In this document: positions 1 to 8,675 of the stretch, one piece after another | Position numbering within the stretch: the stretch's first letter is position 1 | Layout: each line of letters opens with the position of its first letter | Translations under genes and position numbers: made by a program | DNA from: an uncultured Candidatus Poseidoniales archaeon | GTDB taxonomy: Archaea; Thermoplasmatota; Poseidoniia; Poseidoniales; Poseidoniaceae | Assembly: GCA_905182635.1 (NCBI GenBank) | Contig: CAJJCM010000015.1 | Location: 1-43,953 of the forward strand | Length of the DNA stretch: 43,953 nt | Direction: 5' to 3' | Notes under the pieces: model-generated | Seen by the model: the letters and a program-made list of their open reading frames with translations, nothing else | What the model was told of the DNA's origin: nothing | The model's database searches: none

Positions 1-2008
1 TTTCAGTGAGTCTGTCAAGTTCTAACTGTAATCCTTCAGAAAGATTCGTGTTCGCACTTTCATCGATCAGTGCACTGGCCATCGACAAAGCAATTGGTGC
101 TGTGCGAGATAAGGATTTGAGTTGACGACTCACGTTTCGGTCTTCTGAATCAAATCCACCAGGACAGTTCCCAACCATCAAATCCGCCATGTTTTCATCG
201 GCGAAAAAGGAACGGGAAAAAGTAGCAACTGCACTCTCTGGTTGAGCAGGGTGGCCTGGGTATTTGTTGGCTGGCTTTCCGTTCTTGGCAAGTTCAGCGA
301 CGCATGCCCCGACACCGGAGACATCGACCAAGTGCGTGAGCAATCCAAGGTCAGCAGCGGTAGAAGCATCCATGAAGTTTCCAGCGAGGACTGCCCAACG
401 TGCTGCTGGTATTCCACAGATTCGAGCAGGGCGTTGCGAGCCACCAAGACCAGGATAGATTCCAATAGAGGTCTCAGGGAAGCGGAATTGTGTTCGGCGA
501 GTTCCAACTCGGTAATCACACGACAAGGCCAATTCTAGGCCACCACCAAGAGCAAGACCCGTTGTCAAAGCGACCGTTGTTTTGGAAGAGGATTCAAGTT
601 TGTCAAGAACGGTATGTCCATTGGCAGTAAACTCGACGATGTCTGGAATAGCGTCTGCACGTATTTTGTCGACGAAGAACTTGACGTCTGCACCGGCAAC
701 AAATGCCTTGCCAGCGCCATCCAATACAATTGTGTGAACTGAATCATTCGCATTGACAAGGTCCAATGCATCACCAAGTTGTGAGACAACCGTTTCGTTG
801 AGCGCATTCATCGCCTCTGGCCGATTGATTGTCACCGTTGCAATACCATCTTCAATTGAAGTATCAATATAGGAGAATGTCCACTTTGTATTACCTTGGT
901 CAACAAAGAATTGTGGGACATTCCATGCACGAGCAGGGTCAGATTCAGCGGATAAGTCAGCATAGGCTTGAGCCATTCGACTTGAGGCTTCAACACCGAC
1001 TTTATTCATCAATTCAAACGGTCCACGGGCCCAACGAAGTCCAACTTTAGCTCCACGGTCAACGTCTTCCATCGAACAGACGCCTTCATCAACGATTTGA
1101 GCAGCAACACCGAAAACTACGCCATACAAACGTTCTGAAATCACGGTAAATTGGTCATCGGAATAGGATTCATCTCCATCGAGAACCCATTGTTCGTTGG
1201 CATCGATTAAATCACGTAAATTTTGAGCACCGTTGTAACGAGGTGTCTTTAATTGCTCTGATAAATAATCCGTCGAATGGAGAGCAATCGGAGGTCCAGT
1301 AAGGTTCATCAAACCGAATGGACCTAGACCTATTCGGAATGCCTTACGGGCTACTGCGTCGATTTGTGCAGCCGAGCCAACGCCTTCTTCCAATAACAAA
1401 CATGCTTCATTCAACCAAGGAACAAAGAAACGATTGACCACAAAACCAGGACGGTCTGCACAAACGATGACGACCTTGCCGAGCATCTTACAGTACTGGA
1501 CGACTTTTTCAACAGTTTCAGGACTTGATGCGTGTGCAGGAATTACTTCGACCAATCGATTCTTTGCAGGATGGAAAAAGAAATGCAACCCGACAAATCG
1601 GTCTGCACGACCTGTTGCTTCAGCCAACGCATTGACCGACAATGACGAAGTGTTCGAGGCGAGAATAGTGTCAGGGCCGCACGCTTTGTCCAAAGTGTTG
1701 AACACTGCAGTTTTGATATCAAAATCTTCGAACACTGCTTCGATCACTAAATCTGTGTTCACCGCTGTGTTCTCTACGCCGACAACACCAGTGATTCGAC
1801 CTTCAATCGCTTCAACCTGCGCAGGTGAAAATATACGTCGTTCAACGGCTTCTGAAAGGAAATTTGCGATGATACTTTGACCTCTGTCAACCCATTGTTG
1901 CTCACGGTCTACCATTTGCACATCGAATTCTTCTTGAGCTGTCTTTTGAGCAATACCGGAACCCATGTTTCCCGCACCGACAATCGCTACACGCTGAATA
2001 GGTTGCAT
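1..2008 (-). CDS. 3-hydroxyacyl-CoA dehydrogenase / enoyl-CoA hydratase fusion (3' end cut by window edge)
   Basis: This bifunctional beta-oxidation enzyme should hydrate enoyl-CoA and oxidise the resulting 3-hydroxyacyl-CoA with NAD+ in the cytoplasm. About 669 residues are visible. The N-terminus has a Rossmann motif GAGNMG at residues 11-16, followed by a dehydrogenase active-site stretch GLHFFFHP and LVEVI; the usual FNP is FHP here. A crotonase domain follows, with GGGLELAL near residue 489 and FPETSIGIYPGLGG near 511, so both catalytic glutamates are present. The dehydrogenase-first order is the one known from archaeal fusions and is the reverse of bacterial FadB. The ATG at 2008 was chosen because the Rossmann motif follows at once and the frame is closed by a stop a short way upstream. 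It lies 51 nt after the methyltransferase gene and is probably cotranscribed with it. The C-terminus lies outside the window. Confidence 0.93.
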   Translation of the reverse strand, partial: MQPIQRVAIVGAGNMGSGIAQKTAQEEFDVQMVDREQQWVDRGQSIIANFLSEAVERRIFSPAQVEAIEGRITGVVGVENTAVNTDLVIEAVFEDFDIKTAVFNTLDKACGPDTILASNTSSLSVNALAEATGRADRFVGLHFFFHPAKNRLVEVIPAHASSPETVEKVVQYCKMLGKVVIVCADRPGFVVNRFFVPWLNEACLLLEEGVGSAAQIDAVARKAFRIGLGPFGLMNLTGPPIALHSTDYLSEQLKTPRYNGAQNLRDLIDANEQWVLDGDESYSDDQFTVISERLYGVVFGVAAQIVDEGVCSMEDVDRGAKVGLRWARGPFELMNKVGVEASSRMAQAYADLSAESDPARAWNVPQFFVDQGNTKWTFSYIDTSIEDGIATVTINRPEAMNALNETVVSQLGDALDLVNANDSVHTIVLDGAGKAFVAGADVKFFVDKIRADAIPDIVEFTANGHTVLDKLESSSKTTVALTTGLALGGGLELALSCDYRVGTRRTQFRFPETSIGIYPGLGGSQRPARICGIPAARWAVLAGNFMDASTAADLGLLTHLVDVSGVGACVAELAKNGKPANKYPGHPAQPESAVATFSRSFFADENMADLMVGNCPGGFDSEDRNVSRQLKSLSRTAPIALSMASALIDESANTNLSEGLQLELDRLTE

Positions 2009-2059
2009 GAACTTGCCAACAAAACTCCACTCAAGAACACTGCGGAGAGAAGTTCTCAC

Positions 2060-2815
2060 TCAGCGGTAAGCATGGAATGACATTCGCCCTTGATTGATGG
2101 TCTGTCGGAACGGACCACGCCCAGTGAACATTCCCTTGATTGAAGAATACAATCGAAGAGGGAGTGAATAACGAATCCATGGGTTCTTTGGATACACAAC
2201 TTCGACTCGTGAAAATCCTAGATCTTTGAGCATGCCTTTCATAGCGCCTACATTCGGAGCCCAGTAATTGGTATCGTCACTGTTGAAAGAATCGCCAGGA
2301 TAGTAGACCATCGAAGGCTTCCAGCGATGCAAGTCATCAACTGCAGTCTCGATGATGAGCAGTTCTTTACAGACACTTGCTGCAACACGAAGTCCCGCCA
2401 TTGGGTCTTGAAGATGATACAAAACGCCGAGGAACATGACCACGTCAAATTCTCCGACATTGTCTGGAGAGACATCCATTGCATCAATATCCAGTGATTC
2501 AACCTTTGAATTCAATGCTTTATGTGCATAATTAAAACCATCTTTCGTGCCCCATCCAGGGCCACTCCAACAGAAATTATCAGTTGCTAGGACCCGTTTT
2601 GCCCCGGCCTTTTCTGCTTGAAAAGAGAAAAATCCATCCCAAGCACCAATGTCAAGAACGGTCTTGCCAGTCAAATCTTCAGGCAGGCAGATTTGTTCTA
2701 ATTTTGCCATCGATGCATCCAAACCAGGCGTTACACTACCATCATTCAAAGGAATTGAATGAAACCATTTGATTGAATCCATGCTCTGTGGTGAGTTGTC
2801 ATCGGCCATGCTCAT
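2060..2815 (-). CDS. SAM-dependent methyltransferase, DUF1698/CmoB-like
   Basis: This is a class I methyltransferase of about 251 residues. SAM-binding motif I is VLDIGAWDGFFSF, an acidic strand end LATDNFCW follows, and the post-motif region is FDVVMFLGVLYHLQDP. The WFHSIPLNDG stretch near the N-terminus is typical of the DUF1698 group that includes CmoB, which modifies tRNA wobble uridine. The context, directly after a glycosyltransferase, also fits modification of a glycan or lipid, so the substrate is open. The frame extends to 2923 but would then overlap the upstream gene. The ATG at 2815 follows a GAGGG ribosome binding site by a few bases and leaves a 43-nt gap. A second ATG at 2809 is equally possible. 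Confidence 0.85.
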   Translation of the reverse strand: MSMADDNSPQSMDSIKWFHSIPLNDGSVTPGLDASMAKLEQICLPEDLTGKTVLDIGAWDGFFSFQAEKAGAKRVLATDNFCWSGPGWGTKDGFNYAHKALNSKVESLDIDAMDVSPDNVGEFDVVMFLGVLYHLQDPMAGLRVAASVCKELLIIETAVDDLHRWKPSMVYYPGDSFNSDDTNYWAPNVGAMKGMLKDLGFSRVEVVYPKNPWIRYSLPLRLYSSIKGMFTGRGPFRQTINQGRMSFHAYR

Positions 2816-2858
2816 CGACCCTCTGCCCCGATATATGAGCATAATGGCCACGAATGAC

Positions 2859-4028
2859 TTACAATGAATCGTAAACTTCAGCCATTCGAAGGCAAAATCG
2901 ACTTTGGTCATATCGAGATGCAAATTCGATCAATCCCGAACGAGGCTTCGGCCAAACATGAGTTTCGTCCATTTGTGTGCGGCTCTGCCAATTAGAATAC
3001 ACCGAGAGTATGGCTTCTTTCCAAGCCTCTTTGTCATCGGCTTGAAGGCAAGTTTCTTCGGGCATTAACTCATTGTGAGAAGGGAGGTCTGAGCATAAGA
3101 CTGGCGTACCACAAGCCATTGCCTCAAGAGGTGGATAACCAAACCCTTCACTGACACTTGGGAAAAGTAAGGCCTCACTGGCATGGCGAAGGTGCATAAG
3201 TTCTGTGCTGGAAAGTTCACCACCGTGCGATGTCCAATTCTTCACATCGTATTTTTGGGCGAGCGCTGATGCTGATGGGCCACCGTACGGACAAGTTTCA
3301 TTGCCAACATGGTGAACGCGGATATTTTGCTTCACTTCTTCATCGAGTTCACCCAACAATTGACTGAGGAATTGCAAGCGTTTTCGAGGTGCATGACTGC
3401 CCACAACCAAGAGATGGCATTTCTTGGTAAAGAGTGATGCAGGTGCCATCACGTCTGTATGTTCTTGGCTCATAGGGGCAAAAGATTTGACTTCTAAACC
3501 AAGAGGGACACACACTGAATTCACCTTTGGGAAATGCTTCTGACAAGCTGATAATGTCGCTTGTGAGTCACACACCAAGAGGTCGGCTCGAGCAAGACCT
3601 GCACGCAATTTTACCAGGTCGCGCCGTCGATACCATCGGGGATTCTGTTCTCCAACCTCGACGGAGTCTTCGCCTATTTTGATTCGTTGTGGAAAGAAAT
3701 GGAACAAATCATGCACAGTAACAACGACTGGAAGTGAACAATGTTCAGGGATAAGATGGGCTTGCTCTTGGTCAGTAACGTGAAGAAGGCTGTAATTGTG
3801 CTCTTTATCGAGCAATTTTTTGATTCGTTTCGGATGTGCATACCATCGTTTGAACAACCGTGAAAGCGGATTCATTCGCTTTTTAACTCGATATTCACAC
3901 ACCGCATTGCTCCCCCATCCCTTAATTTCACCTTGGGCAAGCGATGTGGCAAGATTGTGATGCGCACCACCAATGCCAGTATTGACTCCAAGAGCGCCGC
4001 CTCGTACGAGCAACACCTGTTTGGCCAT
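2859..4028 (-). CDS. Family 4-type glycosyltransferase (GT-B fold)
   Basis: This is a retaining GT-B glycosyltransferase of about 389 residues. The C-terminal nucleotide-sugar site contains SVSEGFGYPPLEAMACGTPV, where the two glutamates of the E-x7-E motif are near residues 294 and 302. The N-terminus has a glycine-rich acceptor loop (GVNTGIGGAHHN). A central VVGSHAPRKR strand starts the second Rossmann-like domain. No signal peptide or membrane helix is visible, so it probably acts at the cytoplasmic membrane face on a nucleotide-sugar donor. Donor and acceptor cannot be read from the sequence. ATG at 4028 is preferred over a GTG two codons upstream. It heads a probable operon with the methyltransferase and the beta-oxidation gene. 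Confidence 0.9.
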   Translation of the reverse strand: MAKQVLLVRGGALGVNTGIGGAHHNLATSLAQGEIKGWGSNAVCEYRVKKRMNPLSRLFKRWYAHPKRIKKLLDKEHNYSLLHVTDQEQAHLIPEHCSLPVVVTVHDLFHFFPQRIKIGEDSVEVGEQNPRWYRRRDLVKLRAGLARADLLVCDSQATLSACQKHFPKVNSVCVPLGLEVKSFAPMSQEHTDVMAPASLFTKKCHLLVVGSHAPRKRLQFLSQLLGELDEEVKQNIRVHHVGNETCPYGGPSASALAQKYDVKNWTSHGGELSSTELMHLRHASEALLFPSVSEGFGYPPLEAMACGTPVLCSDLPSHNELMPEETCLQADDKEAWKEAILSVYSNWQSRTQMDETHVWPKPRSGLIEFASRYDQSRFCLRMAEVYDSL

Positions 4029-4152
4029 ACTCACCCGTAGCCGTGAGACTTCTTCAAAGGTGAGATGAATCCTTGATGGGTTCTTTACTTTGACCAGAAG
4101 AATGGAGTGGTGTTAAAATGGAATTAAGTAGTGGAACTGTTAGCATGCAAAT

Positions 4153-4158
4153 AAGGAG
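4153..4158 (+). promoter_or_regulatory. Ribosome binding site of the HxlR-like gene
   Basis: AAGGAG lies 7 nt before the ATG at 4166. This decides the start against an upstream in-frame ATG at 4118, which would add 16 poorly characterised residues. Confidence 0.6.
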
Positions 4159-4165
4159 AATTATT

Positions 4166-4627
4166 ATGCCGACACTACCACTCAAAGTTTCACGTGAAGA
4201 CTACAATGTGATTCGAACCTCGATAGAATCAGCCATCAATCTTGGAGGGGAAATTCGAACGCTTTTAGGAACTCAAAAAGATTTGAACCCGATGAATGAT
4301 TTACATAATGAAGTCTGCCGAGCGGGTGAAGCATTGAGCGTTTTTGGTTCAAGGTGGACAATTGAAATTCTGTCAGCACTCTATATTTCAGGACCTCGAA
4401 GGTTCAATCAAATGAAAAATCTTCTCGAAGGTATTTCATCCCGTACGCTTTCTGATAAATTACGCTATCTCGCAGACGAAGGGCTTGTTTCTCGTCAAGT
4501 TTCTGAGGGTCCACCGATTCGCGTGACCTATCTCCTCACTGAACATGGTCGGACTTGTGGGCGTCTCCTCTCGCCTCTTGTCGCACATTTGAAAATTCAT
4601 CTGGGCACGATTTTAGCGCATGATTAA
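4166..4627 (+). CDS. HxlR-type winged-helix transcriptional regulator
   Basis: This is a DNA-binding regulator of 153 residues. An N-terminal helical segment of about 55 residues precedes a classic HxlR/MarR-like winged helix. The core reads FGSRWTIEILSALYISGPRRF, with the recognition region ISSRTLSDKLRYLADEGLV and a wing ending VTYLLTEHGR. HxlR proteins usually act as dimers. The N-terminal segment is longer than in minimal family members. It diverges from the glycosyltransferase operon across about 137 nt and may regulate it, but no operator is obvious. Three regulator genes follow each other in this direction. The regulator family is clear, but the target and signal are unknown. Confidence 0.85.
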   Translation: MPTLPLKVSREDYNVIRTSIESAINLGGEIRTLLGTQKDLNPMNDLHNEVCRAGEALSVFGSRWTIEILSALYISGPRRFNQMKNLLEGISSRTLSDKLRYLADEGLVSRQVSEGPPIRVTYLLTEHGRTCGRLLSPLVAHLKIHLGTILAHD

Positions 4628-4689
4628 CCTTTATCTTTACCGATGCATCCGAGGGATGGATTAAGAAAGGAGAAGACCAACCTTGTTCT

Positions 4690-5352
4690 ATGCCTCTGCT
4701 TGCACAATGGGTCCGTCAGCGGCCATGGTTGTCTGCAGGGCTTGCCAGTGCTGCAGGTGGTGTAGTGGGCATTGCAAGCGGCGTTGCTGCTGCTGCTACT
4801 GCAGTCGGTGCACTTGCCATTGGCGGTGTATCTACAAAAGCAAGAACATATGACCATCCCTTGCGTCTACGTATTCTTTCAACACTTGAACAGCACCCCG
4901 GATTGTGCTATCGTGAATTGCAATCGACACTTAATGCTGCAAATGGAACGCTACGCCATCATCTCGATATTTTACGAAGCCACCGCAGCGTGACGGTTTT
5001 ACCCGTTAATGGTAGAACATGCTATTTTGCTGGAGCCCCCAGTCAAGTAGAGATCCTTCGTGGGATTGCAGTCAATGAAGAGCGGGCTGCCTCCGCCCTC
5101 CCAATCGGTTTGTCCCTGGTTCAGAAGTTGATTATTGAAGATATTCAAAAAGAAGGTGTGCCCCGTTCACAAGCTGCTCTTGCTCGACGAATCGGGCGTT
5201 CTCGAGCAACCGTTCATTCGGCTGTAAAAGTACTCCGCCGTAGAGGAATTTTACGTGAAGACCGAATTGAAATGATGCCCCATATCGACATGGATATCCA
5301 GTGGCATGGTTCGAAAGGTGTCGATTACGATTGGCATGATGACCGGCGATAG
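4690..5352 (+). CDS. Membrane-anchored protein with two winged-helix domains
   Basis: This 220-residue putative transcription regulator has an N-terminal hydrophobic Ala/Gly-rich segment (about residues 14-48) long enough for one or two membrane helices. A first winged helix (about 54-118) contains PLRLRILSTLEQHPG and a helix ending ANGTLRHHLDILRSH. A second helix-turn-helix (about 141-190) contains QAALARRIGRSRATVHSAVK. Tandem winged helices with a membrane segment are recurrent in euryarchaea, where they are thought to regulate from the membrane. No sensor domain is visible outside the membrane. A purine-rich AAAGGAGAAG lies rather far (about 14 nt) before the ATG, so the start is less certain than the domains. 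Confidence 0.75.
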   Translation: MPLLAQWVRQRPWLSAGLASAAGGVVGIASGVAAAATAVGALAIGGVSTKARTYDHPLRLRILSTLEQHPGLCYRELQSTLNAANGTLRHHLDILRSHRSVTVLPVNGRTCYFAGAPSQVEILRGIAVNEERAASALPIGLSLVQKLIIEDIQKEGVPRSQAALARRIGRSRATVHSAVKVLRRRGILREDRIEMMPHIDMDIQWHGSKGVDYDWHDDRR

Positions 5353-5366
5353 AGATACTATTTTTC

Positions 5367-5390
5367 GCCTCTTGAGAGGCAAATAATGCA
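5367..5390 (+). promoter_or_regulatory. Palindrome next to a TATA-like element, possible operator/promoter
   Basis: GCCTCT-TG-AGAGGC (5367-5380) is a perfect 6-bp inverted repeat with a 2-nt centre. It directly abuts AAATAATGCA (5381-5390), which resembles an archaeal TATA box. The position, about 45-65 nt before the ATG at 5432, fits a regulator binding over the promoter upstream element, perhaps autoregulation. No T-run follows on this strand, so a terminator is less likely. Confidence 0.4.
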
Positions 5391-5431
5391 TAGTCTTCAA
5401 AGACCTCCGCTTGAAACCATTGCTGAGTAGC

Positions 5432-6541
5432 ATGTTCAGTGTTCGATTAACAGAGGTTGCTTTACCAACCAGTGAACGCGAAATTGACAATTTAGTCGGT
5501 TGGTTCATCGACACATTATGCTTGGTTCGTAAACGCGGTGAAGCAACTGCTGACCAAGGAAGAGCCGGTCCAGTTCATCGCCTTTTGAGGGACTATTTGT
5601 TCGCTCAACCCGAGGTCAGTTGGGATGCTCAGATGTTGGCTGATGAATTAGCGCTTACACCTGCTTCGCTGAATCATCATCTTACTCGATTAGTCGAAGC
5701 GGGAATCATTGGATTTTCGAATGAAGGAAAGGGATGGCGTAGATACTTTCTACGCGGAGGTTCGTTGAGCAATGCAATCGAATTTTTTAGTTTGCAATGT
5801 GAAACGATTATCAAACAACGAATGGCGTTACTCGATTCTCTTTGGAACCGCGGTAACCCCAATCTTGGTTCAGAGCCTGTTGCAACCGAAACTCCAGCGC
5901 TCAGCATTGGAATTGTCGACCACCGACCATTACTCTCCGACAGTGAAGAGAATCTCTTGTCACAATGGATGGGGGACTTTGGACTACTTGGTGAACGACC
6001 TGGCAAGGAAGCGCATGCAGATTCAATTTCAGTACAATTATTTGAACTCCTTTTGAATCGAGATCTACCGCTTTCATTGGATGAAGCGAGTGAACTCCTC
6101 GATGAACAGAAACCTCGAATCGGACGTATTCTTGAACGCTTTCGCAGTACTGGAATGGTACAACGAGTGCCTCGGATTGACCGACTAAATGTGGCTCTGT
6201 GGTCTGCAATGACGGCCCAACACCAACGGCGTGGTGAAGATTGGATGCTGAAAAAGGGTGGGTTTCAACGTCTTCTCAACTCCAAGCAACAGTCATCGAT
6301 ACTCTCCAGTCTAAAGAAAGGCAAACTCAAGGTTGAAGAAGTCGAAAAAGTGGTAAAGGATATTTCGGCAGATGAGCAAATGTTGTTACTTAATCTTCTT
6401 GGAGGCAGACTGCCTTTGGGACATAGAATGGTAGGTTATACCTCTGAAAAAGTCCACAGCGAAATCGCATTGAGAATCGACAAAACCCTCCGAAGAATGC
6501 GCCGTGTTGCACAATTGCTTGAACAAGCAATGGCTTCCTAA
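5432..6541 (+). CDS. Winged-helix regulator-like protein, two helix-turn-helix regions
   Basis: This is a 369-residue cytoplasmic protein. Near residues 45-105 it has an ArsR/MarR-like winged helix, with ADELALTPASLNHHLTRLVE as the helix-turn-helix and a wing containing GWRRYFLRGG. A second helix-turn-helix-like unit lies near 220-265 (LDEASELLDEQKPRIGRILE, then a RFRSTGMVQRVP turn). The C-terminal 110 residues are Lys/Arg-rich and helical and match nothing I recognise. ATG at 5432 is preferred over an in-frame TTG at 5411. The dihydrouridine synthase gene starts 58 nt downstream and may be cotranscribed. A DNA-binding role is likely, with target unknown. Confidence 0.7.
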   Translation: MFSVRLTEVALPTSEREIDNLVGWFIDTLCLVRKRGEATADQGRAGPVHRLLRDYLFAQPEVSWDAQMLADELALTPASLNHHLTRLVEAGIIGFSNEGKGWRRYFLRGGSLSNAIEFFSLQCETIIKQRMALLDSLWNRGNPNLGSEPVATETPALSIGIVDHRPLLSDSEENLLSQWMGDFGLLGERPGKEAHADSISVQLFELLLNRDLPLSLDEASELLDEQKPRIGRILERFRSTGMVQRVPRIDRLNVALWSAMTAQHQRRGEDWMLKKGGFQRLLNSKQQSSILSSLKKGKLKVEEVEKVVKDISADEQMLLLNLLGGRLPLGHRMVGYTSEKVHSEIALRIDKTLRRMRRVAQLLEQAMAS

Positions 6542-6599
6542 GCGACAGTGCGATTCAAAAAACAGCCAACCCTTGAAAAACAAGGATTCTGAGGCAGTG

Positions 6600-7637
6600 A
6601 TGATGAGCGAACATATTGGCGCCAAGCCCGGGCCGTGGGAAGGCGAAGCACGCCCACTGTTTCTTGCTCCAATGGCTGGTGTGTCTGACCTGCCGTTTCG
6701 ATTACTTGCCAAGGATTGTGGAGCCGACGTAACCATCACCGAATTCACCAACAGTACAGCCCTTACTCGAGAAGCTGCTGTGTCTTGGCGGAAAATGGAA
6801 TCGCATGCCTCAGAAGTCCCTTTCATTCCGCAAATTTTTGGCGGGGATGCAGGTGATATGGTTACTGCTGCGGAAATGTTAGCCCCTACGGCAGATATAA
6901 TTGATTTGAACTTTGGTTGTCCCGCTCCTAAAGTGACAAAAATTTGTGCTGGTGCTGCTTTGATGGGTACCCCTGATGATCTTGTCTCCATGGTTGATGG
7001 AATTATTCAACGGGTTGATGTGCCGGTTACTGCAAAGATGCGATTAGGGACAGGGAAAGGCGCCAATAATGCTTTGGAAATCTGTAAGGAACTCGAAAAC
7101 ATTGGTACTTCTCGTCTCTGTGTTCATGGAAGAACCCTTCGACAACGATACTCTGGTGAAGCAGATTGGAACTCAATTACACGCATCGTAGATGCGGTCG
7201 AAGTACCTGTTGTAGCCAATGGAGATATCACCGATGCTGAAAGTGCTCGACTGTGTTTGGAAACAACTGGTGCCGCAGGACTCATGGTCGGTCGTGGTGC
7301 CATTGGGCGTCCAGCAATATTTGGTGAAATCAAAGTCGGATTGGGTTGGATGGCTGAGGAAGAATTACCGTGGATTAAGGAATTAGGCGAGGAGTGGTAC
7401 CAGTTTTCTGATATTGGACGGGCTTTTGCAAGGCGGAAATGGTGTTGGGACAAGTACATTGAATATTCACATACAACTGTTGGATTGCAGCCTCGGTGGA
7501 TGCAACGTCACGCCATTGCCTTTACCAAAGGGTTACCCGGGGCTAAAAAAATTCGTCATATGATGCATGGTGCACCGACGCCAGAAGATTTTGCGAATGG
7601 TATCTCAAATTATCTAGCACCAAATACTACCGATTGA
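6600..7637 (+). CDS. dus: tRNA-dihydrouridine synthase
   Basis: This FMN enzyme reduces uridine to dihydrouridine in tRNA. The 345 residues form a TIM barrel. LFLAPMAGVSDLPFRLL is at 20-36. NFGCPAPKV at 104-112 contains the probable catalytic Cys107. VTAKMRLG at 143-150 and CVHGRTLRQRYSG at 174-186 line the active site. VVANGDI and MVGRGAIGRP (about 204-239) bind the FMN phosphate. The length fits the family. The frame continues upstream to 6504 but would then overlap the preceding gene, so the ATG at 6600 is chosen; an adjacent ATG at 6603 is possible. It ends 7 nt from the convergent FkbM gene. Confidence 0.95.
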   Translation: MMSEHIGAKPGPWEGEARPLFLAPMAGVSDLPFRLLAKDCGADVTITEFTNSTALTREAAVSWRKMESHASEVPFIPQIFGGDAGDMVTAAEMLAPTADIIDLNFGCPAPKVTKICAGAALMGTPDDLVSMVDGIIQRVDVPVTAKMRLGTGKGANNALEICKELENIGTSRLCVHGRTLRQRYSGEADWNSITRIVDAVEVPVVANGDITDAESARLCLETTGAAGLMVGRGAIGRPAIFGEIKVGLGWMAEEELPWIKELGEEWYQFSDIGRAFARRKWCWDKYIEYSHTTVGLQPRWMQRHAIAFTKGLPGAKKIRHMMHGAPTPEDFANGISNYLAPNTTD

Positions 7638-7644
7638 ACTCCAC

Positions 7645-8460
7645 TTAAATCAGTTCAAAAGGCGATGAACCCAATTTCTTCGCTGTTTCAGCACCATCTA
7701 TACAAGCCAAATAGTCACCATTTGGTATCTCCGATAATTCGTGTTCTTGCATCAAATTTCCATTTAGGTCAATGATCTGATAACCGGATTCAAAAAGAAT
7801 CTGAAACACTTCATGGGATGTACGTTGAATCGAATTAAGAAGTGTTTCTTGCAATTCAAACAGAATATAATCTATCTTTTTATCTGCTAAGAGTGTACTT
7901 GCACCTTGAAGAACATCCGATTCGAAACCTTCAACATCAATTTTCAAGAAATGAATTCGCTCAAGTTTCAGTTCATCAAATACCTCGACAGGGGTTCGAA
8001 CTTTGACTTGTATCTGCCCAACGGTTGGGCTATTGTCTACATCACCAAGTGAATGGTGACCATGAAAGCCTTTGACATGCAATTGCATTTCAGTATTTTC
8101 TTTGCCCAATGCAAAGGTATGAAGTGTGATGTTTTTGTTGTTTCTTAGTTTCATTTGAGATGAAATCGTATCGATGTTATCGGGATGAGGTTCAAAAGCA
8201 TGAACATGTTCACACCGTTGAGCAAACCAATGGCTCACAACACCCATATTTGCTCCAACATCAAAGACCAAGTCACCCTTTCCAATCAACGGTTCAATTC
8301 GGTCGAGCCAAGGAACGGCATCACAAGCCTTCCCCGAGTTCAAAGTCCAATCAAGCCGTTCGCCGTAATTTAAGACACGCATGAGGCCTCGTTGTTTATC
8401 ATGAACAAAAATTTCTAATTCACTTGCATCGATTTTTCGATCAAGCATAGGATAGAACAC
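7645..8460 (-). CDS. FkbM-family SAM-dependent methyltransferase
   Basis: This is a class I methyltransferase of about 271 residues. Motif I is LVFDVGANMGVVSHWFA (about 63-79). An acidic residue for SAM ribose follows in HAFEPHPDNI, and FLKIDVEGFESDVLQGA is the FkbM hallmark. The family commonly O-methylates sugars or polyketide-like hydroxyls, and the substrate here is unknown. The first conventional start is GTG at 8460, with ATG at 8448 next. The frame stays open and protein-like for 29 further codons upstream (to 8547) without ATG, GTG or TTG, so the real N-terminus may be longer. Confidence 0.85.
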   Translation of the reverse strand: MFYPMLDRKIDASELEIFVHDKQRGLMRVLNYGERLDWTLNSGKACDAVPWLDRIEPLIGKGDLVFDVGANMGVVSHWFAQRCEHVHAFEPHPDNIDTISSQMKLRNNKNITLHTFALGKENTEMQLHVKGFHGHHSLGDVDNSPTVGQIQVKVRTPVEVFDELKLERIHFLKIDVEGFESDVLQGASTLLADKKIDYILFELQETLLNSIQRTSHEVFQILFESGYQIIDLNGNLMQEHELSEIPNGDYLACIDGAETAKKLGSSPFELI

Positions 8461-8675
8461 AAACCGATTGAACAGACGACTTGGAGTTCGAAGGCCATAG
8501 ATGAAGGCACGGACTACGAAACTTCGTTTCTTATCAGGATTTGAAATTTTGAAGCCCCCTTATAGAATCGCAAAGCCTACTTGTTTATCAGTTGCATGTC
8601 AACGAAAGAGAAGCGACAAGTGTCAAAAGACATTCACTTCTCACTTGAGGTCCCCAAGAGGAACGGTTGGAAGCC
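8461..8675. other. Gap between uS2 and FkbM genes
   Basis: This 215-nt stretch holds the in-frame open extension of the FkbM gene (8461-8547) and a CTATAAGG element on the minus strand (about 8558-8566) that could be its TATA box. It also holds the T-rich 3' flank of the uS2 gene. I see no RNA gene in it. A plus-strand open frame here has no recognisable protein features. Confidence 0.4.
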
